Shown: piece after piece, positions 25,201 to 37,200 of the stretch
How positions within the stretch are numbered: the stretch's first letter is position 1
Layout: each line of letters begins with the position of its first letter
Assembly: GCA_031772625.1 (NCBI GenBank)
Contig: CM062817.1
Coordinates: 889,252,184 to 889,316,183, forward strand
Direction of reading: 5' to 3'
Length of the DNA stretch: 64,000 nucleotides
DNA from: Pinus tabuliformis
Lineage: Eukaryota; Streptophyta; Pinopsida; Pinales; Pinaceae
Notes under the pieces: generated by a model
What the model was told of the DNA's origin: nothing
The model's database searches: none
What the model saw: only the letters and a program-made list of their open reading frames with translations
Made by a program: the position numbers and the translations under genes

Positions 25201-28200
25201 GCCCTCTTCGGCTCCACCATGAACTGACTGAGGGTGTTGACAGCGTAGCAAATGTCTGGCCTGGTATTGACTAGATACGTCAGGGACCATATGAGCTGCC
25301 TATAGAGGGTGGGGTCAACATCTTTGTCTTCTGATGCATCAATCTTCTTCCAGTTAGTTATCATTGGAGTAGCCATGGTTCCATAATTGTTCATCCTGAA
25401 TCTCTTCAGGATTTTTGTAGCATATCTCCCTTGCCCAAGGAAGATCTCCCCCTTTTGCTGCCAAACTTCCAACCCCAGGAAAAAATGCATTAGTCCCAAA
25501 TCCTTCATGTCGAACTCTATGGCTAGATTCTTCTTGCAATCCCCTATGAGCCTGGATGATCTTGTCAAGAAAAGATCATCCACATATAATACGAAGATTA
25601 GAGGCTCATTCTTTACAACCAGATAGTAGAGATTTGGATCTGTGTCACTCTTGACAAATCCCATTTTCTACAAGTAGCCATCGATTCGCCCATACCATGC
25701 TCTAGGTGCCTGTTTCAGCCCATACAAGGCTTTCTTCAATCTGCATACATGAGACTTCTTCTTATGTGTCTCAAAGCCCTCTAGTTGTTCAATGTATACC
25801 TCTTCTTCTATCACATTGTTTAGAAATGTCGTTTTGTCATCCACCTGATGAATCTCCCACCCCATCTGTGCTGCAAGAGATATCAAGGTTCTAATAGATG
25901 TATACCTGGCTACCGACGCAAAGGTTTCTCCGTAGTCAATTCCTTCCTTCTAAGCATACCCCTTAGCGACAAACCTGGCTTTGTATTTCTCAACACTGTC
26001 GTCTGCAGCGTATTTGATCTTGTAGATCCATCTCGAACCTACCACTGAACTGTCTCGAGGCCTTGGCACTACCTCCCAGACATTGTTCACCCTTATGGAG
26101 TTGTACTCCTCTACCATCGCATCCAACCAAACCTGATGTTGAGTTTCCTCCTGAAAACTGGCAAGCTCCCCATCCTGAGCTACTAATGCCTGATATCTAT
26201 CTGGTTGTTTTTGCTCCCTCTTATTTTCCTTGGCATGCCAATGAAGTCCTGTGCATCTCGCAGAATCTGATGAAGTTCCCTGCTCATTCTTCCTCTGCCA
26301 ACAGGTGCTTTTGTAGGCTCCTCCTCATCCTATGATTCTTCCCGATCCGAGGAAGAATTCTTTTCTTTCGTTGGTTGAAGAGGTTTGACCAACAATTCCT
26401 CTTTTTTATTTCTCCTCGGAAGGCATTTCTCGAGATTTTGTGAAAGCCCTGTCTTCCATGAACTTCACATCTCGTTGAACTACTACCTTCTTGCTCCCTG
26501 GAAGATAGATTTTGTATGCCTTAGCGTTCTCGCTATATCCCACTAGATATCCTTTCTTTGCAGTTTGATCTAGCTTCTTCCTCTTTTCCTCGGGTATGCG
26601 GCAATATGCTAATCTCCCAAATATCCTGAAATGACCGACTTCAGGCGTTTTCCCTGTGAAGACTTTCTCTGGAGTAATCTTGCCCAATGCCCGATGAGGA
26701 GTTCTATTCTGAACATAGACTGTTGTGTTGCATGCTTCTGCCCACAGGAATCTTCCATATCCTGATCATACATCATGGCCCTAACTGCTTCTACAATAGT
26801 CCGGTTCTTTCTTTCTACTACTCCATTCTGCTCCGGATAGTACGGAGATGTCCACTCTCTTTTGATGCCCTCCTTAGCGCAAAAATCAGTGAAGTCCTTA
26901 TCGACATACTCTCCACCATTATCTGCGCACAAAACTTTTATTTTCTTCCTAGTCAAATTCTCCACCAGAGCCTTGAACTCTTTGAATCGACAAAAAACCT
27001 CGTCCTTGGTTTTCAGAAAATAAATCCAAGTTTTCCTTGAATGGTCATCAATGAAGGTAAGGAAGTACTCGGCACCACTAAGAGCTTTAGTGGACATGGG
27101 TTCGCAGATATCTGAGCGTATCAATCCTAGTACACTCTTGGCCCTATTTTTACTTCTAGGAAATGCTACCTTGGTATACTTTCCTAGAGCACATCCTCTA
27201 CATAGATCATCTCGTTCCGTACTAAGATTTAGAACTCTTGTTACAGTGTTCCTCAGAATTCTCAGAGCCCCATGGTGCAAATGTCCCATTCTTTTGTGCC
27301 ATAGTACGTTCAAATCCTTGTCTGATGACTGCCTATTAGTGCCATTGGTGATTTTAGTTGTAGTTTGTAGTATGTACAACCTATTACTTTTGATCCCTGT
27401 TGTCGCGCAGATTGGCACGACAACGCTCGGACCGGGGGCTGTCACTCTGATCCCCGATCCCTCCATTTGAGCCTGTCTCTCGTGGCTAAGGGGGGTAGAC
27501 CATGTGAGATGATGTGACCAACTATCGACCAGTTGGTTGGGAGACACGAGACACGATGTAAAAAGCACGCGATGATTTGGTTAATTTAGCAGACCAGTGC
27601 CTTGTGGAGTTAATGTTTAAATGATTACTTTTTAAATGATATAGAAACATGGACCATGAATAGCAACCATCTATCATCAGCTAAATCATATGACCAAAAC
27701 GATACCCGGCAATTGAAAATTTGAAAAAGATGAATGCTTTTAATCACCACGAGAATCATAAACCATTAACCAGATATCAATTTCGCATCTCGGCTTGAAA
27801 AACTTTAGATCTCAGCAATAAAGATATAACGTGAAAGCAACTGAAATCTGGCAAAATAATTTTCCAAAAATTTTAATATATTTTTTTTTTTTTATTTTTT
27901 TTTTTTTTTTTAAATCTTTTTTCAAAAATTTTTTATTATTTTTTTTTTATTTTTATTTTTTATTTTTCAGTATTATGGAAATTTAAAAAATCCTAAAAAG
28001 GGTTAAAATTCTAAAACTAAATTCTAATCAAAAAATAAAACTAAAAATATATTTTTTTCATTTTTTATTTTTTATTTAAAAAATCAAAAATAAAACAAAA
28101 CTTAAAGTCTAAAATTAAAATCTAAAATAATTAAAATCTAAAACTATAAACATAAAATCTAAAGACTAAATACTAAAATCTAAACTAATAGAAATCAAAA

Positions 28201-31200
28201 CATTTTATTTTTTATTTTTTGTAAAATTTAAATCTATTCTAAATGAAACGATTTACAAAAAAAAACTAAAACCTTAAAAAATCTAACACATAAATCTACA
28301 ACCTAAAAATTAAAATCTATTTTAAATTATAAATTAAAACTATACAAATTATGAACCTAAACTAAAGCTAAAACATAAAAACGAATTACGCATAGCTATG
28401 AATCGAAAGCGAATTCAAAAGAGAAACTTAACTGTGACGCGGAAAACCTCAGAACGCATCAAAGCACTGGTCACTAGTATGGCGTGGAAACCCTAATCCG
28501 CACGCATAACTCACGGCGAGACCCCAGGCAGAAAGAGAAAATGACACCACAGTCACGCTGCCTATTACGCATGGATATGCATCATTAAAATTTCAGTTCA
28601 CCTGGTGTTTGATGCAGCGCGTGAATGCATTTTATGCCATTGATAGCTGTGGCGAGTTTCTTGCAATCAGCTTGTGAATCGAATATGCACAGTCGACGGC
28701 AGAAGAGGGCAGCTATACTCTGAACGTTTATGCATTGAACGATTGCTGAACCGGGTCCAAGGGAGATTTCCTCCAGCGGCAGCTACAGGCCATGGTTCTT
28801 AGATTTTACACTCACGATACCACTGATCCGCAGACTATTACGTGGAAGCTGAAGATGCCAGGATTTTGCAAATAAATATTTCAGAACAGCATTTGGAGTG
28901 GTTTTCGCTGGGGATGGGCAGTCTGAACACTTTTTGTCTTTCTTGCTCAGAAACCCACATTCAGCAGTTTCGTTTGGTGGCAGATGGGGATGATTCCTTG
29001 TGCATACGCAGAAAGGACCCTCCTCTACTTCTGTTGGTGGCAGGAAGCTATTTGAAAATACCTCTGGAGAGACCCTGTTCCTGTAAATGCAAAGAGACAA
29101 AACCCTATAGAAAACTGTGTAAAACAAAAAATTAAAAAAAAAAAAGAAAACTAGATCAGAAAAATTAAAACCCTATGACAGCTTAATAATTTACAGATTT
29201 TTGGCCCCTGAAATAGCCAGATTCAGCAGATAAGAGCAGAAATACTTTCAGAATATCAGAGATTTTGAACTTCACTGTGAACAGAAAGAAAAATCTCTCA
29301 ATGTAAAACACGAAATAAAACTTAAAAGATTAACCCAGGGCACAATCAGCTGGGCTCTGCACAGAAAAGCCTGTGGGAGTCGGCTGGTTCAGCCTAGAAC
29401 TTCCCCAAACGCCCACCTGTACCTTTTACCTAAAGATCTCCTGCACACCTCAAGCAAACATCAGTAAAGAGGGCAAGAAATGCTGCTAGATTTCAAGGAA
29501 TAATGGAGATACCTGCCATTATTCCAGAAACCCTACAACATTCAAACCCTAGCACATGAGCAAGATACCTGTACTCACAATACTCTGAAAACCAACTATT
29601 ATTAACTGCTGAAAACTGAAATATGCAAAAAAAAACAATCATCTCACAGCAATTCCGGAGAGTAACACCAGCCAGTTTTGAACCCCAAAGTCTTTTTATT
29701 AACCAGAAAATCAGATTACAAGAGAGCTTTTTCAGTACAGACTCACAGATCAGATGATTTGAAATGACCCACTAAGACCCTATATAAAGGAAATGATCCT
29801 AAGTTCTAACAGCTAGTTCAGTGATCCATGTAGAAATGATCTCGACCGTTGATGATGATCAAGACATCTCTTGATCTCATCCGTCGATTTATTAACTTAA
29901 AATATTATTATTTTATTAGTTAGGGTTTTTGCTTCATTTTTTAATTTTTTATTATTTTTTATTATTTTATTATTTTTATTCATTTTTTAATTTTTTAATT
30001 CATTTAAAATGGATCACTGAACTAAGCTTTCGGAAACATCCCCTAGGACCTAGGACTTAGGACTCATGAGGGGATTTACAACATTTTCAACCCTCAAGAC
30101 ACATTTCATCATGATTTTTACAATTTACATCTCAAAGGGATGAACCCACTTAACACAGACCCTCATAGAACACCCAGTTCTGCGACACAACTATAATCTA
30201 GCAGATTAACATATAAGACTCTCCTAAAGTTCTGATGACGAAATCCATCCCGGCTTTGGGGTCAAGTTTGAAGGAAAACTCTGTCGATCCGTGGATCGGT
30301 GAGACGAAAAACCTCCCGGGACGCAGATCATCATTAGAAAGTTAGGTCCACCTAGGCAAATTTACATACATGACTCTGATCTGCTTAGATTATTTACAAC
30401 TTATACATGCAGACTGGGTTTACAACAAAAATGATCAAGCTGCTGATGATGGCAGGATGGCACGGACATGTTGTTCAGGTGCTGCTTCTTTCTGTAAAGA
30501 AAAACGGGATGCACTGCATGGGTAGTTGACCAGTAGAGGTCAACATCTGGCTCCACTTGGGGACACGTTGCTGCTTGCAGGAATGTGAGAATCCAGAATC
30601 TGCATCCATACAACACAAAAATAAGTAGCGTCCATCCCTAAAAATCAGCATATACATTAAGCACAGGAAAGATAAAAGCTCTTCATTTATTAACTATCTA
30701 ATAACATGAAAAGTAAATCTATTCCTAAAACAGAAATGAAATGCTGAAAAGACAAGGAGTAGAGTTAGAAATACAATACAAAAAATGCCTCACGGCATAA
30801 GATGTGTTCAATATAGTGCATACTGAGCATTTGCCTGCTTTCAGGCAAATCTGTCGGCTGCTTGTCGGATGTGCCATGTCCAATTTTGCATATGGTAGGA
30901 CTCCTTCCTATCCGAAAATCAAGCTGCTCACGGCCGTCTGATGCATCAAATCTTCGTCTAATCTTCTTCCTCTTGCGCTTCTTCTTTCTGGCAGGATGAA
31001 TTACTGATGATCTGGAACTTTCTGTTTCGAAACTATCAGATGAAGTGTGTAAGATATGCATGCTAAGTCCTTTTGTGTCTTGCATCTGATTTTTATCGTT
31101 TTTAGGCTTATCTGGATCACCTTCAATTATCCACCTAATGACCTCCTCATAGTAAGATGGAACTTGTTGCGGCAAATGAGAAGGCTCCTGGTTTCTCTTA

Positions 31201-34200
31201 TCATCTGACCATTGTTGAATCTTTTGAACTTGTATTCTAATGGCATCCATCTGACTAGAGCATTCATCCCTTATAGCACTGATTTGCATGGCATGGTGTT
31301 CTTGCATGTGTTTTATTACTTTATCATTCTTTTCCTCTATGTTCATCAAGCAATGCTGCATGAAATTTATTTCTTCTTTATGATTCGCTTGCATGTCAGC
31401 CAACTGATTGTTATGATTGAATGTCATAGAGTCAATTTCCCTATCATGATCAGTTTTCATGGTCACCATATTTTCCTCTAAGACTGACATCTTGTTTTGC
31501 ATGCTTCTAATTTCTGTTTCATACTTAATTTTCATGGCCTCAATTTCCTTAGCATGCTGATTTTGCGTGACCTCCAACTCCCTATTACGTTTTTCCAGGT
31601 GGGTGCCTAAAGTTTTAACATCATTGATAAGACTAGCTTGATTGCTTTCCATGTTTCTTACCAGCATCATTAGATCTTGTATAATTTGCTTTTGTTCTTC
31701 CCTTTCACTATTATTTGTCCCTGATTTTTCACTATCATGAACTTGATCTACAATATTTCCGGTGGATGACACATTCTGATCCTGAAAACTTTCTTCAACA
31801 GCTTGACCTTTAATATGATTACTTTCTTCTTTTTGCACAGTTTTAGAGGTAGAAGGCAAGCTGTTTGGACTAACATATCTATCTTTAAAAGCATCGAGAA
31901 TGTCTTGTAAAGAAGTGAAAAAATCATTAGGAAAATTATTAAACCAATTCAAGGCATCACCCTCTAAAGAATAGACAAATAGACGCATCTTGAAGTCTTC
32001 ATGATTATATTGAGGAAATCTACAATATAAGATCTTTACACAAGTAAACATGTTTAAATGATGTTTAACAGCGACCGGATCATCACCCGAGAACTTAAGT
32101 AATTTAGAAATTGCCTCTTTCGGAAGATCATGGAGATTACTAGTAAAATGACATGGCTTACATGAATAATCCATGATGAACAGTAAGGGATCAAATGGAT
32201 GATAGAAAGAGATTTCTGCTCAAGAAAATTAAGAGATGAGAGAAGTGGAGTCGCCACCTGAACAATAAATCTGATTCTAGGATCCAAAAAGTAACCACAA
32301 GCAGATATGAGGAAAGCTTCTTGTCTAGGAAAAAATGAGAAAGTGGAGTCGCCACCCAAACAGGAAACAAACCCAAGAGGCGCTGCTGCTATATGATGAA
32401 AAGATGCCAAAATATTGAATCTGCCAGCTCGACTGAGAGATGAGAAAGATGAGAAGATGAATGATTGTCGTTTGAAACACCGAGAACAAAGTATCCCCGG
32501 CAACGGCGCCAAAAATGTTGTCGCGCAGATTGGCACGACAATGCTTGGACCGGGGGCTGTCACTCTGATCCCCGATCCCTCCGTTTGAGCCTATCTCCCG
32601 CGGCTAAGGGGGGTAGACCCTGTGAGATGATGTGACCAACTGTCGACCAGTTGGTTGAGAGACACGAGACACGATGTAAAAAGCACGCGATGATTTGGTT
32701 AATTTAGCAGACCAGTGCCTTGTGGAGTCAATGTTTAAATGATTACTTTTTAAATGATATAGAAACATGGACCATGAATAGCAACCATCTATCATCAGCT
32801 AAATCATATGACCAAAACGATACCCGGCAACTGAAAATTTGAAAAAGATGAATGCTTTTAATCACCACGAGAATCATAAACCATTAACCAGATATCAATT
32901 TCGCATCTCGGCTTGAAAAACTTTAGATCTCAGCAATAAAGATATAACGTGAAAGCAACTGAAATCTGGCAAAATAATTTTCCAAAAATTTTAATATATT
33001 TTTTTTTTTAATATTTTTTTTTTTTTAAATCTTTTTTCAAAATTTTTTTATTATTTTTTTTTATTTTTATTTTTTATTTTTCAGTATTATGGAAATTTAA
33101 AAATCCTAAAAAGGGTTAAAATTCTAAAACTAAATTCTAATCAAAAAATAAAACTAAAAATATATTTTTTTCATTTTTTATTTTTTATTGAAAAAATCAA
33201 AAATAAAACAAAACTTCAAGTCTAAAATTAAAATCTAAAATAATTAAAATCTAAAACTATAAACATAAAATCTAAAGACTAAATACTAAAATCTAAACTA
33301 ATAGAAATCAAAACATTTTATTTTTTATTTTTTGTAAAATTTAAATCTATTCTAAATGAAACGATTTACAAAAAAAAACTAAAACCTTAAAAAATCTAAC
33401 ACATAAATCTACAACCTAAAAATTAAAATCTATTTTAAATTATAAATTAAAACTATACAAATTATGAACCTAAACTAAAGCTAAAACATAAAAACGAATT
33501 ACGCATAGCTATGAATCGAAAGCGAATTCAAAAGAGAAACTTAACTGTGACGCGGAAAACCTCAGAACGCATCAAAGCACTGGTCACTAGTATGGCGTGG
33601 AAACCCTAATCCGCACGCATAACTCACGGCGAGACCCCAGGCAGAAAGAGAAAATGACACCACAGTCACGCTGCCTATTACGCATGGATATGCATCATTA
33701 AAATTTCAGTTCACCTGGTGTTTGATGCAGCGCGTGAATGCATTTTATGCCATTGATAGCTGTGGCGAGTTTCTTGCAATCAGCTTGTGAATCGAATATG
33801 CACAGTCGACGGCGGAAGAGGGCAGCTATACTCTGAACGTTTATGCATTGAACGATTGCTGAACCGGGTCCAAGGGAGATTTCCTCCAGCGGCAGCTACA
33901 GGCCATGGTTCTTAGATTTTACACTCACGATACCACTGATCCGCAGACTATTACGTGGAAGCTGAAGATGCCAGGATTTTGCAAATAAATATTTCAGAAC
34001 AGCATTTGGAGTGGTTTTCGCTGGGGATGGGCAGTCTGAAAACTTTTTGTCTTTCTTGCTCAGAAACCCACATTCAGCAGTTTCGTTTGGTGGCAGATGG
34101 GGATGATTCCTTGTGCATACGTAGAAAGGACCCTCCTCTACTTCTGTTGGTGGCAGGAAGCTATTTGAAAATACCTCTGGAGAGACCCTGTTCCTGTAAA

Positions 34201-37200
34201 TGCAAAGAGACAAAACCCTATAGAAAACTGTGTAAAACAAAAAATTAAAAAAAAAAAAGAAAACTAGATCAGAAAAATTAAAACCCTATGACAGCTTAAT
34301 AATTTACAGATTTTTGGCCCCTGAAATAGCCAGATTCAGCAGATAAGAGCAGAAATACTTTCAAAATATCAGAGATTTTGAACTTCACTGTGAACAGAAA
34401 GAAAAATCTCTCAATGTAAAACACGAAATAAAACTTAAAAGATTAACCCAGGGCACAATCAGCTGGGCTCTGCACAGAAGAGCCTGTGGGAGTCCGCTGG
34501 TTCAGCCTAGAACTTCCCCAAACGCCCACCTGTACCTTTTACCTAAAGATCTCCTGCACACCTCAAGCAAACATCAGTAAAGAGGGCAAGAAATGCTGCT
34601 AGATTTCAAGGAATAATGGAGATACCTGCCATTATTCCAGAAACCCTACAACATTCAAACCCTAGCACGTGAGCAAGATACCTGTACTCACAATACTCTG
34701 AAAACCAGCTATTATTAACTGCTGAAAACTGAAATATGCAAAAAAAAACAATCATCTCACAGCAATTCCGGAGAGTAACACCAGCCAGTTTTGAACCCCA
34801 AAGTCTTTTTATTAACCAGAAAATCAGATTAGAGCTTTTTCAGTACAGAACAGATCAGATGATTTGAAATGACCCACTAAGACCCTATATAAAGGAAATG
34901 ATCCTAAGTTCTAACAGCTAGTTCAGTGATCCATGTAGAAATGATCTCGACCGTTGATGATGATCAAGACATCTCTTGATCTCATCCGTCGATTTATTAA
35001 CTTAAAATATTATTATTTTATTAGTTAGGGTTTTTGCTTCATTTTTTAATTTTTTATTATTTTTTATTATTTTATTATTTTTATTCATTTTTTAATTTTT
35101 TAATTCATTTAAAATGGATCACTGAACTAAGCTTTCGGAAACATCCCCTAGGACCTAGGACTTAGGACTCATGAGGGGATTTACAACATTTTCAACCCTC
35201 AAGACACATTTCATCATGATTTTTACAATTTACATCTCAAAGGGATGAACCCACTTAACACAGACCCTCATAGAACACCCAGTTCTGCGACACAACTATA
35301 ATCTAGCAGATTAACATATAAGACTCTCCTAAAGTTCTGATGACGAAATCCATCCCGGCTTTGGGGTCAGGTTTGAAGGAAAACTCTGCCGATCCGTGGA
35401 TCGGTGAGACGAAAAACCTCCTGGGACGCAGATCATCATTAGAAAGTTAGGTCCACCTAGGCAACTTTACATACATGACTCTGATCTGCTTAGATTATTT
35501 ACAACTTATACATGCAAACTGGGTTTACAACAAAAATGATCAAGCTGCTGATGATGGCAGGATGGCACGGACATGCTGTTCAGGTGCTGCTTCTTTCTGT
35601 AAAGAAAAACGGGATGCACTGCATGGGTAGTTGACCAGTGGAGGTCAACAATCCCGATCTGCACTTTCTTTTTCCAGCTTGGGTGTTTGACATATACTTT
35701 CTCCTTGATGAAGAAAACGTCATAGCCTTTGCCTTGAAGTTGCGACATGGAAAGTAAGTTCATCCCTAATCTTGGTACATGCAACACATTGGTAGCAAGA
35801 AACGCTCTCCCATTTCTGTTTGAGGCTTTGGGGTCAGGTTTGAAGGAAAACTCTGCCGATCCGTGGATCGGTGAGACGAAAAACCTCCCGGGACGCAGAT
35901 CATCATTAGAAAGTTAGGTCCACCTAGGCAACTTTACATACATGACTCTGATTTGCTTAGATTATTTACAACTTATACATGCAGACTGGGTTTACAACAA
36001 AAATGATCAAGCTGCTGATGATGGCAGGATGGCACGGACATGCTGTTCAGGTGCTGCTTCTTTCTGTAAAGAAAAACGGGATGCACTGCATGGGTAGTTG
36101 ACCAGTAGAGGTCAACAATCCCGATCTGCACTTTCTTTTTCCAGCTTGGGTGTTTGACATATACTTTCTCCTTGATGAAGAAAACGTCATAGCCTTTGCC
36201 TTGAAGTTGCGACACGGAAAGTAAGTTCATCCCTAATCTTGGTACATGCAACACATTGGTAGCAAGAAACGCTCTCCCATTTCTGTTTGAAAAACTATGG
36301 TACCCCTCCCTACTAGAGTACATTTTTCCTTGTTCCCCATGGTTTTCTAAAAGTTCATCTTCTCCTCCCGATAATCTGAGAAACATTCCCGAATCCCTGT
36401 CATATGGCAAGAGGCCCCACTGTCTATATACCATATCTCTAATGATCTATGTTGCATGAGTTTCTGGAACGTGGGAACGTTGGGAACTTGGGTGCAGGTG
36501 TCAGGAACGGCTAGAGGTTTCCCCAAGATTTACAGGAAACGGCTAATCATGAACAGTGATATTATATAATAATATATATATAATAATCAAAATTAATATT
36601 AAATCAAAATATTCAAATATTAAAATCAATTTAAATATATAATCTCTCTTATAAATAAATATATTCTCTAGGTGTCTCTCTTCCTGAGTCTCTCCTTTTA
36701 TATATATAAAATATTAAAATGTCAAGTTCATTATCAGTTCTCTAACACATGACCAGTATTTGAAACAATCTGCCTTAAAAATACAAAGGAACAATTTTAC
36801 CTATGTTTCTCTAGTTATTCTTATGAGAAAAAGTAAAGCGACTCTAATGGTTAAGCATTGACTGCCACATACAATATGCACACAATCTTCTGCGATACAT
36901 ATACATAAACGAAAAAATAAATACTCATCAGCATGACATCCCAGATATCACCCTTACATTGAGGTGTCACACGCTTCCTTAACCCATCAAGAGATTGCTC
37001 CAGTTTCTCAATTAAGGATATCGGTGTTAAGGATGTCTTTGGCCTTTCTTCCTATGAAGGTTTCAACAAAGCCTCATGTTTTGTGGGCAGTTCAACATAT
37101 TTGTCTACATATTTTGTATTCCCCAACCCCAGGGAACACGAGAACTCCAAAAAAAAATAGTCTTCAGAGCTCCCAGAACTTTGCCAAGCTCCCATTGTAG

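Larger units (their letters stand above)
27398..35650 (-). mobile_element. Gag-only LTR retrotransposon B with 3.1-kb LTRs, complete
   Basis: Complete unit: 5' LTR 32516-35650, TTTT spacer, perfect tRNA-Asp PBS (32511-32494), single gag ORF (32174-30765), weak polypurine region, 3' LTR 27398-30545, flanked by exact 5-bp TSD ATCCC (27393-27397 and 35651-35655). LTRs begin TGTTGACC and end GCGACAACA. The internal domain is only 1970 bp, so LTRs make up three quarters of the 8.25 kb. No Pol is encoded, which fits the class called TR-GAG or LARD, mobilised in trans. LTRs look nearly identical, so insertion is recent. It landed in Copia C's pre-integrase region. Confidence 0.95.
22745..36459 (-). 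mobile_element. Copia retrotransposon C, 5'-truncated and split by element B
   Basis: From right to left: protease (36455-36300), insertion of element B, GAG-pre-integrase, integrase, RT, RNase H, polypurine tract AGAGGGAG and 3' LTR (23653-22745). Deleting element B and one ATCCC rejoins the reading frame as [16 protein letters not shown]. The 5' LTR, PBS and gag are missing; the element stops just before the protease. Two internal tandem duplications (646 and 467 bp) arose after insertion. Orientation is the same as SEC10. Confidence 0.85.

Noticed and set aside
27398-27568. Extra N-terminal residues of the 26609-27568 frame as part of Copia C integrase
   Set aside because: This part is translated from element B's LTR end; the Copia frame starts at 27397.
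27875-28380. T-rich and A-rich stretch as a replication origin or matrix attachment site
   Set aside because: It is an internal part of element B's LTR and recurs at 32995-33480; composition alone is no evidence.
28842-29135. Plus-strand 97-codon ORF and its copy at 33955-34248
   Set aside because: Antisense to the element and conserved only because LTRs are near-identical; no motif.
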